Shown here: positions 55,736 to 64,000 of the stretch, piece after piece
Layout of the letters: the number at the start of each line of letters is the position of its first letter
Numbering within the stretch: position 1 is the stretch's first letter
Source of the DNA: Diplolepis rosae
Taxonomy: Eukaryota; Arthropoda; Insecta; Hymenoptera; Diplolepididae
Assembly (NCBI GenBank): GCA_030998225.1
Contig: JAPYXD010000715.1
Location: 7,010,501-7,074,500 of the forward strand
Length of the DNA stretch: 64,000 bases
Reading direction: 5' to 3'
Translations under genes and position numbers: made by a program
The notes under the pieces: generated by a model
The model's input: the letters and a program-made list of their open reading frames with translations, nothing else
Told to the model about the DNA's origin: nothing
Databases searched by the model: none

Positions 55736-57313
55736 GTTTTTTTTTTTTTTTTTTTTTCCTCAGAGGATAAAGAGAATGCATTTACGCACGCTGTGTGGGA
55801 CTCAGCAGAAGCAATACCCACTAAACTCAAAACTCCCCTCTTCTTCTTGGCAGAAAGTCCCCCTGGAACCGCTTTCGCATTACCTCAGGGGGTGCCGTGT
55901 CTTTTACCATAGTGGTATTGTCCATCATTTCTTAGACAGTACTGTCGTAGGGTCATTGGCATGTTTCATTCTTCTCAGCTCTTTTTGTTCGTAGGATATT
56001 TTCTGCGAACGTCGCTATTTCTTCCCAATGCTCTTCACTGAGTAACATTGTCTGTGCTAGGTTTTCCGGGTTTATCCGTCCTGTTCTCTTTTCTCATTGT
56101 TTCCTCTGTTCTTTCCATCGTTCAAAAATAAAGAAGACATGGTGTGCGTCTTCTCTCGCTTCATCACAATACATGTAGGCGGGGCTATTTACTTTTCCCA
56201 TCTTATGAAGGTAGGTTCGAAAATATCCGTATGCCGTTAGAAGCTGGGTTAGGTAGAAATTTACCTCTCCGTGTGTTCTATGTACCCATGGGGATAGCTC
56301 GTTTATCAGCTTAAAGGTCCATCTACCTCTGGGATCGTTTATCCATCTTTCTTGCCAACGTGTCATTGTGCGCGCCCTGGCTTCTTCTCTTTGGGTTTTT
56401 TTGTCCGCCGCGGACATCCCCGTGTAAACCTCTTTCTTCTCCCTGGCACGTTGATCGATTGGGATGATTTCTGCTACCACAAGTGTTGCGGGCTCTGAGA
56501 CCGTCCGGTACATACTCTGATCATCACTTGGTTCAATTTGAGTTGCGCTTCTTCCTGATTTCTCGCCTCTATTACCGGTGCGATGTCGTCGGCGTATCCC
56601 ACCAGAAAGGCATCTCAGTGCGAAGGATACCATTGTATGATGCGTTCTATAGATATGGTCCCAATATGGATCCCTGCGCTGCACCAGCGGTGATTTTTTT
56701 CTTTCTAGGAAAGAAGTTTGCCGAGTTAAAAGCGTTTTTAACGTCCAGTGTAACCAATAGCACTATCTTTCGCGAAGAATGATTTCCCTGGTTCGCTGTT
56801 TGGGCGGCTTGTACCACGTCACTTATCGCATCGATTGTTGATCTCCCTTTTCGGAAGCTATATTGTCGATTCGACAGATTTTCTGCTGCTTCTATGGCGG
56901 CCTGTAGCCGTGGTTTCAATAGTTTTTCTAGGAGTTTCCCAGCCGTATCCAACATGCATAAGGGTCTGTAGGACGATGGGGAATCCGGGTCTCCTTTCCC
57001 TTTGCTGATAAGCACCAGGCGTTGCTTCTTCCATCGTTTTGGAAAGATACTTTCCATGAGGCAACTGTTGTACATTTGCAACAGCATATCTTGGTTGCTT
57101 CGTGCCATCACCTTCAGTACTTCCGCCGGTATCCCGTCGGGGCCCGGTGCCTTTTTATTTTTCAGGGTTCTCACAGCCTGTTGTAATTCGTCTTCGCTGA
57201 AAGGTGGGATTTCTTCTGCTTTTACATCGTCTCCTATTGCTTCCCGTCATTGGTGTGTCAGCCAAGCTTCCGGTGGTAATAGTTTGGAGACCGCTGTTCT
57301 AGAGAGAGGCTGA
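55736..57313 (-). pseudogene. R1-like LINE, 5'-truncated and internally deleted
   Basis: Minus strand. Reverse transcriptase: LKNKKAPGPDGIPAEVLKVM, WKKQRLVLISKGKGDPDSPS, YRPLCMLDTAGKLLEK, YSFRKGRSTIDAISDVV and LLVTLDVKNAFNSANF (57174-56710). It then jumps to AAQGSILGPYL, so the palm with the YADD box is deleted. The C-terminal domain (56684-56094) has MTRWQERWINDPRGRWTFKL and YMYCDEAREDAHHVFF with a Cys/His zinc-knuckle-like set. The frame runs on to about 55950. A poly-A tail (poly-T on the plus strand) lies at 55737-55757 and marks the 3' end. Confidence 0.82.
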
Positions 57314-57488
57314 GCTCCCTTATTTAGAAGAAAGATCAGTATTGATGGAAATACCACATCCGATTCGTGAAAGTCACATCCCCTGCTGAACAGGCCTGGT
57401 ACACGTTTAAACAGTTGGTTTTTACTAAAGAATAGTCACTAATTACAAAAAGTGCTATTTTATTACTGGATTACGAATGAAATCAATA

Positions 57489-58275
57489 TTAGGTGCGCAA
57501 CTAAGTTCCCGTTGTTTGTCAATAGATGGCTCCAGTAGTAAGTGCTGGTCGATTTTGACCTATTCAAAACGTCATGAACCAAGCTTAGGCATATGGTAAT
57601 CAAACCGTTTTGACACATTAGTGATTTTGTTTTGGCGTCATATACTTTTGGTTGTGTGAAAATGTCTGATTTTGTGGTAAATAATCGTCATTTGCGGGAG
57701 GTGTTGATTTTCTTCTTTCATTCGAAGAAAACTGCGGCTGAAGCACATCGAGAGGTCCAAAAAGTTTACGGAGATGATGCTCTAAGTGAAACAACGTGCC
57801 GTGATTGGTTCCGTCGCTTCAAAGACGGTGATTTCGATATTGACGACCGTCCGCGTGAAGGAAGCCCAAAAACCTTTGAAATCGCTGATGTTATTCATTA
57901 TGAGCTGTTAAAACCGAACGAAACCATCACTGGGTAATGGTATCGAACGCAATTGATGCGTTTGAGCCGAGCACTGCGCGAAAAACGGCCACAATACGAG
58001 CAGAGGCACGAAAAAATGATTGTTCCGGTCGATGGCACATGGTCTAGTTGATCAGCAGTTCCGCTCATATGAAGATATTGAAAAATGGCTTGATTCGTGG
58101 ATAGCCTTAAAAGATAAAAACTTTCACCGTAACGGTATTCGAGCTCTACCAGAAAGATGAGCAAAATTGTAGCCAACGATGGGCAATACTTTAAATGATT
58201 CATTTGTAACCATTTTTTCACAATAAAGTTGCATTTTTATAAAAAAAAACAGCGGGAACTTAGTTGCGCACATAA
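57489..58275 (+). mobile_element. Mariner deletion derivative with TIRs
   Basis: Tips TTAGGTGCGCAACTAAGTTC and the inverse GAACTTAGTTGCGCAC. The transposase begins at 57662 (MSDFVVNNRHLREVL), has the HTH segment KTAAEAHREVQKVYGDDALS, and at about 57870 jumps from RPREGSPKTFEI to VIHYELLKPNETITG. Two Asp motifs are gone. The C-terminus (KIVANDGQYFK) ends near 58195. Frameshifts occur after 57937. Confidence 0.82.
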
Positions 58276-58512
58276 AAATTTAGACAAAAAATGCCGATAC
58301 AGATCGTTACATAGGGGGGATTATTCCTCAACTGACCTAACTTGAAAAGTTATGTTTTTTTATTACAATTAAAAGATGGAGGTTAAGGTAAATCCATCAC
58401 GATATTTCAATAAAATAAATCGGTCTATTAAAATTAGAAATTATATTGACCCTTAATAATCAATACATGTACTATTATATTGGCTTTAGGGTCATGAATA
58501 AAAATCTGGATG

Positions 58513-58560
58513 TCAATCAAACGTTTCGGCTCTGATTGGATCCTTCATCAGTGATTTATT
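58513..58560 (-). ncRNA. Hammerhead-ribozyme-like core
   Basis: On the minus strand CACTGATGA, then AGGATCCAATCAGAGCC, then GAAACGTTTG. Both invariant boxes (CUGAUGA and GAAAC) are intact at the usual spacing. Stem II is weak as drawn and stems I and III were not verified. It could be part of a Penelope-like terminal repeat like the motif at 40584. Confidence 0.45.
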
Positions 58561-59225
58561 TTGAATCTCAAAAATACAGAAAAAAGGTTGCTTACATAGA
58601 ATTTCTTTGCTAAAAAAATGTTTGAAGTAATTAACATTTCTTTTCTACAAGTTGATAAAGAAACTTTTACATTACTTAAAAGTGAATATTTCTTTCACCC
58701 AAAGCAAATTTTTGAATAACATCATAAAAAATTTGAAAAAGAACTTGGAAAAGATTAACAATTTTTGCTTACGTATGTAAGTGTCAGTAAATATTTCTTT
58801 GTAGTAGAGCAAATTAAAAATAACATTGCTTTAGAATAAAATACTTAAAAACCTTGAGGAAGCTAACAGTTTGGGTTTGAATATGTAATTAGAATGAACT
58901 GTCAATTTTTCAACGAAATGATCGTGAAAACTACGCACGAATTTCTTTCATATGAAAAAACACTAAATTGACCAACTTTTCTAATAGGGCAGCTTAAGTA
59001 ATCCTTTGGTAGTAAGAAATTCTTTTTCTTATTAGAAACTGACCTTATTTAACTGTCTATTTGCGTGTAGTAGACGAATTTTGAAGTTTATTTTCTGTGA
59101 ACTTGTTTTTAGTACGTTTGGTGGAAAGCTACATATTTTTTATGAAACGTTGCACTGAAAGGTTAGAAACGTGAGTAATACATGTATGTACCATGAAATT
59201 GGTTATAAGACAAACTTCGAATGCT
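58561..59225. other. No gene recognised
   Basis: AT-rich; probably repeat-derived given the hammerhead-like motif on its left side. Confidence 0.4.
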
Positions 59226-59840
59226 TACACGGAGAAAAATTGTTGGAGTTATTTGACTTGACTCTGTCAAACGATAGTTCGGCAAAATGAGCATCGGGTG
59301 TGTTACTTCAACCGACAGTAGTATGGTTCTCTTGAGTAGAAAAAAAATTCTTACTTCAAGCCTGCCATTAGTCATCCGATATATACATACATACATAAAA
59401 ATAATATAAATACATACACACCATTCAGTCGCAGCCAATCATATTTTTTATCACAAATACACTTGAAATATAATCTTACATATATAAATCTAATAACTAC
59501 ATTTATATATAAAACAATACGCTCTCGTTGAATTACGCACACGCTCGCTTACAATGCTGAGACACAAAATTTGGAACTTTCTTATATTGTGACTGCAAGA
59601 ATTATTTAGAGCTTGTGAGAGTACCAGTATCGTGATTAGAGTTTTTGGGTCTCATTCAAGTAAAATAAATCAACTTTTTTTTATGAATTATTCATAAAAT
59701 ATTTTTAAAAACTCAATAAAATTGATGAATTATTAATGTATGTTATATATTATAATATGAATTTTGACTAATATTTAATATAAATTATTATCATAACTAC
59801 GTATAAAGTTTAATGAAACTAAAATTTGAAATATATATTA
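59226..59840. repeat. Dispersed repeat, copy 2
   Basis: Counterpart of 13955-14660 (GGAGAAAAATTGTTG, AAAATGAGCATCGGG, CGCACACGCTCGCT). An extra insertion around 59310-59430 includes a (TACA)n-like run. Confidence 0.65.
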
Positions 59841-60358
59841 AAAAATTACATTACAATAAAAAAGTATTTTGTGTAAAAACATTTATAAAAAGATTCTTTT
59901 ATTTTGTGTGTTGTATATTTTCAAAAGATTTATTTTAAAATTGTGAAATCTATATTATTATTTCTAGTAAATTTATGTGGATTCTAAATCCTGTGCAGAT
60001 TTTTTATATATACCAACGACTCTATGCGTACAATTGTATGTAAATCTGGATACATCTCATACTCTCTAGGTTTGAATCAGTAAGATTTACCAATCAACTT
60101 TATTTGCACGCAATTTCTTATTTTCAGATTTTTCTATGTACATATTTAAGCAAAAATTGTTAGCTTATGGGGTTTTTTAAAAGTATATTTATTCTTTTCA
60201 AAGTATTTTATCCTGTGACAACGTTGCCTTCAATTTTCTGTATAACATAGAAATATTTGCTGAGGTATTTTGATATTCTGCTTCATATTAACCAATTGAG
60301 TTATCTCACACTATTCGGAAGAAATACTATTCTCAAACTTTGGTTATTAAATTATTAT
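59841..60358. other. No gene recognised
   Basis: AT-rich, nothing recognised. Confidence 0.45.
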
Positions 60359-60360
60359 TA

Positions 60361-60884
60361 TTAGGCGTACGACTTTGCTTCTTTCTTTTTTCGATAGATG
60401 GCTGCAACGGCAAGTGCTGGTCGAAATAGGCAGATAAAAATGTCACAACACCACATTACTGAATTTGTGTTTGCATCATAAATTTATTCTTGATCGAAGA
60501 TGTCAGTTTTCCAGCCAAATTCTCGTCATTTGCGGGAAGATTTGATCAAGACATACCTTTAAACGCTGAAATGAGAGGTCTTACCCCACCCGCCGTACTC
60601 TCCAGACGTTGCTTCTTCCGACTACCATTTATTTCGATCGATGACACTCGGCCTGACTCATCAGCATTTCCGCTCTTAAGGAGAAGTTATAAAATGGATC
60701 GATTCGTGGATTGCCTCAAAAGACGTATCGTTTTTCCGAGATGGTATCCGACAATTTCCAGAAAGATTGAAAAAACTAGTGGCTAGTGATGGATAGTACT
60801 TTGAATTATAAATAGGTAATCACTTTTTAAGAATAAAGCTAAAAAATTTTGGAAAAAACGGAGGAAGCAAAGTTATACACCTAA
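60361..60884 (+). mobile_element. Mariner relic, 524 bp, TA duplication
   Basis: TA flanks both sides (60359-60360, 60885-60886). Tips TTAGGCGTACGACTTTGC and the inverse GCAAAGTTATACACCTAA. The transposase starts MSVFQPNSRHLRED at 60500 and at about 60555 jumps to the C-terminal third: a PPYSPDVASSDYHLF-type block (60590-60630) and QFPERLKKLVASDG. Only the third Asp remains. Frameshifts are present. Confidence 0.78.
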
Positions 60885-61045
60885 TATTCCTAATTATCAT
60901 TTGTTTTGCTTTCGGGAAAAGAGAAACATAATGTCTACATACTAGTAAACAGTGATGTACATACATTGAGGGTTACCATGCTTTTACGAAATAGAATATT
61001 TTTTCAAAATCTTTATATCCTTCCATATTTTACCATATTGATTTA

Positions 61046-61188
61046 TATCAAAGACAACATCCAACACGAAATTGCCAACGTTCCGGTCGAAATGTGTGCC
61101 AGAGTGGTGGAAAATTGGGTCCAAAGAATCGACCACTGTAAACGGGCTCGTGGTGGTCATATCACCGATATCGAATTTCATTCATGAA
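61046..61188 (+). pseudogene. Tc1/mariner-like transposase C-terminal fragment
   Basis: IKDNIQHEIANVPVEMCARV, then VENWVQRIDHCKRARGGHIT and a terminal FHS stop. This is the end of the same transposase family as the fragment at 35270-35650. Nothing upstream belongs to it. Confidence 0.6.
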
Positions 61189-61272
61189 ATGTAATGCTTG
61201 CACTACACCCACAATAAATTTCAACTCAATATCTCAAATATTTCTGTGTTTTATTCATAGATAAAATTGTTA

Positions 61273-63300
61273 TTTCCCTATTGGAAAACCCTTTATTTGA
61301 AATACCTATTACTGGTTGTAGACCAGTTAAATTTTATCTTGCTGCTAGCTTAGCTACTCTATTCGCTATCTCGTTACCCTTGATACCCATGTATCCGGGA
61401 ATCCAGAGAACTCTAACTTGGTTGTCTTTTGCCAGTTTATTCATTGTTTCGAAGCATTCCCAGATCAGCATCGAGATGGTCACTGAATCGTCTAATATCG
61501 TGACGGCTGCTCTGCTATCTGAGCAGATGCGGATTTTCCTGTCGTGGCCATGATCCTGTGCTTTACGTGCCATAGTTGTCGTCTGTTTGACTCTGCTCCA
61601 TCAGACCACCGATGCATAGGTTAGCCTGAGTCTTAGAATCGCCGTGAAGATTTACAGCAGTGTTTTGGGTTTCAGGCCCCAGTTGCTTCCAATGGCTCTC
61701 CTCCATAGCCATAGAGTTGATATGAACTTGTTGCACTTATTTTCAAAGTGATCTTCCCAAGTTAGCTTTTTGTCTAGGATGACTCCTGGATATTAAGTGC
61801 GTTCGGAGATTTTTAGTCGTTGCCCTCTCAGTTTTAGTGTTCCAGTGGTATTCCACTTATACAGTCTGGTAAATATGACCACGTCAGTTTCACCAACATT
61901 CATCGAGAATCCTGTTGTTCGACATCAGATGTGGACGACCTTCAACGTCTACTGCATTACGCCCATCATTGCATCCAAGTGCATGCCACGTACTATGACA
62001 AGAATATCATCAGCATATCCAATGGGTTAGCATCCCTGGTCGCTGAGTAGGTACAATAGTTCATCCCTCACTAGATTCCACAGTAGAGGAATAGTACTCC
62101 TTCCTGCGGGCACCCTGAGTCAACAACCCCTCGAAGGGTGGTATTCCCTTTGGTTATCGTGATGTTCCTGTTACCTAGCAGGTCCAGTTAACTACGGCTA
62201 TGGAGATTCCTCGTCTAGTCATAGCCGTCTTGATCACTTCACTGGATGTGTGATTGAAGTCACCCTCGATATCCATGAGTGTCCCAATAATGAATCCTTT
62301 TTGATTTAGTTGGTCCTCAATCAGGTTGACCGCTTTGCTCAGGGTCGTTTCAATCGAGCGACTGACCCTGTAAGCATGCTAATCACTGTATAGCGATTTC
62401 ACTGTCAGGATATTATCGCGGATGTATCTATCTACGAGTCTTTCCACCGTTTTTAGTACAAAGGAAGTCAGGCTAATTTGTCGGAAATCCTTCAGGGACG
62501 TCCATTAGTTCTTGCCTGCTTTGGGTATGAAAAAAACCTTTGTCCCTCCCGAAGCTTTGGGGATACAGCCCAGATCCAGGCTTGCCCTGGCAAGCCTCAC
62601 TAGCAGCCCTGTGATAGAGTCCCCAGGTCTCTGTAGGGGGACTGGATAGATACTATCTGGATCTGGAGACTTGAAGGGGCTGAAAGATTTCAAGGCCCAC
62701 ATAACCTTAGCTGGACAGGGAATCTCGTGGGCCAGCCGCCTACATATTCCCAATTATTCTTACTCTTGGCCTCTCCAATTACTTTCCTATTTGCTTCTCT
62801 GGGTGAATTAGATAAGTTCCATAGTTCTTCCCTATTGCCTTTCTTAGCCTGTCTGAAGCTTTTTCTGGATTCCTTACGAAGCTTTTCAAACTTTTTATTC
62901 GACCAATGAGCCACTCGTGCCTTCTTGATTTCCGAAGGTAGGGAGTAGTTGTGTTCGTACGCAGTGGTGATGTCTGACGAAAATAGGTCAGTCACCCTTT
63001 CAAGGGCGTCTGCATCTCTTATTTCCATGGTTATCCCTTGGAGGTCAGCTTGTAGCCCTGCGGAATAGCATTCCCACTTTGTTTTTCTCGGGTAGTCCAC
63101 CAGTGAGGGGGCTTCTTCCGGTGGATTAAAAGCACTGTCATGAGGAAAGTATGCCGATTTTATGATTAGCTTACCAATTCCTGTCAGTTCGACTGAAGCC
63201 ATCACCAGATCTCTGGAGCAAAGTTGCAATAGATGGACGATATTGACGTTCTTCGACAAGATGCATGTCCTAGAGGCTCTTGGATAAGTCAGATCCCTGT
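61273..63300 (-). pseudogene. LINE with RNase H domain, decayed
   Basis: Minus strand. 63259-62690: end of the endonuclease (VMASVELTGIGKLIIKSAYF) and linker (KKFEKLRKESRKSFRQAKKG). 62753-62505: start of reverse transcriptase (VMWALKSFSPFKSPDPDSIY, then KVFFIPKAGKN). The palm follows in broken frames (DFRQISLTSFVLKTVERLVD, FIIGTLMDIEGDFN). 61573-61334: RNase H with ICSDSRAAVTIL and WIPGYMGIKGNEIANRVA, where the usual GHxGxxGNExAD has lost its His and Asp. The RNase H domain places it in the I-type group. Stops throughout. Confidence 0.8.
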
Positions 63301-63381
63301 GTGTATCACAGCTATGCTTTTCTGCAGAACCGCAGAAGCGCTTTTATTGTGATGTAAGTTAATCTGAATAATGGCTAGGCC

Positions 63382-63414
63382 AGACTATAGATAGACTATA
63401 GATAGACTATAGAT
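63382..63414. repeat. Short tandem repeat, 11-bp unit
   Basis: Three units of AGACTATAGAT, followed by an A-rich run. Confidence 0.85.
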
Positions 63415-64000
63415 AAAAAAAAATCAAAAAAGGAAATCAAAGAAAGATCAAAAAGGAAATCTTTTACTTGCTTTTTTCTCTTAATTATTGATCGACCCTC
63501 GTATACTATTCCTTCCTGGTCAAACTTGATTATAATTACCCGATGTACCCACTGGGTCCAAATGACGTGAGCTATTTTTAAACATTTCCCGTAATTTTTG
63601 TATTTGTCCTAAGGGTCTGATAAAATTGGAGGGCATACTTTGAATATCTAAGAAAGTGTAACAATCAGTTTAAAACAACATATTTCTTTCAATGTTTTAA
63701 ATATTAAAAATTGCCAAAATATTTCAAAATTAAGATTTTTTGTGAAAAAGGTCGCAACTTTTTAAAAAGTCAATACTTACTACGAATACTATTGAATTGC
63801 ATTGTTGGTGTAATATGCTTCGAAAAAAATAGTCTAATATTCCGAGTTTCAAAAAAGGTAATTATTTGAAGGGTTGTATAGATTGGATTTCAAAGGAAAA
63901 TAAAAGAGTCATTTTTGCCACAAAATGACTTTTTTATTTGAAAAGCATATGAAAATATACAAAATCGTATAAAAATATATGACTTGTGCAGTGTTATTAT
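63415..64000. other. No gene recognised
   Basis: AT-rich to the end of the window. Confidence 0.45.

Overview
This window looks like AT-rich nuclear DNA from an arthropod, most likely an insect. The reasons are spliced host exons with GT/AG junctions, many mariner-family elements, R1-like and RNase H-bearing LINEs, a gypsy element, a Penelope-like element and a tRNA-derived SINE family. The order cannot be fixed from the sequence. There are no bacterial operons, rRNA genes or CRISPR arrays. Almost everything recognisable is mobile DNA, mostly decayed and often nested.

Layout. 1-2530: two dead mariners around a lone copy of a 0.55-kb repeat. 2531-10872: an 8.3-kb DNA transposon with terminal inverted repeats (TIRs) of about 1.04 kb. 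It encodes on the minus strand a long, broken protein with an N-terminal Cys-rich segment and a C-terminal XPG/FEN-like nuclease motif set, which I read as Academ-like. A hAT-type MITE with a perfect 8-bp duplication sits inside this gene, and a 155-bp tandem array with a 470-bp higher-order period fills the right half. 10873-13954: a MITE, a 0.55-kb TIR element and a mariner relic. 14751-18216: a 3.5-kb element with TIRs of about 490 bp and a broken gene of an orphan transposase-like family. 20500-28220: a minus-strand gypsy polyprotein interrupted by a 2.1-kb TIR element (itself carrying a piggyBac-type TTAA MITE) and by the second copy of the 0.55-kb element. 28864-32660: a decayed orphan transposon-like gene and two large palindromic elements.

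From 33279 rightwards the plus strand carries three phase-compatible exons of one host gene (33279-33594, 37269-37391, 54583-54775). I tentatively compare it with the C-terminal part of a WNK-type kinase. The 17.2-kb intron between exons 2 and 3 holds a nearly intact mariner 23 bases after a splice donor, a TTAA element, a 3.2-kb hAT-like element with an 8-bp duplication and a giant internal palindrome, a Penelope-like 3' end with a GIY-YIG-like remnant and a hammerhead-like motif, SINEs, a chimeric mariner and an R1-like LINE fragment. The right end (55.7-63.3 kb) has two more LINEs, mariner deletion derivatives and another hammerhead-like motif.

The best candidates for something little described are the 8.3-kb element, whose long TIRs duplicate the 3' end of its own transposase gene and which has spawned a pure palindrome at 31305-32660; the orphan-family element at 14751-18216; and the hammerhead-like motifs linked to Penelope-type sequence.
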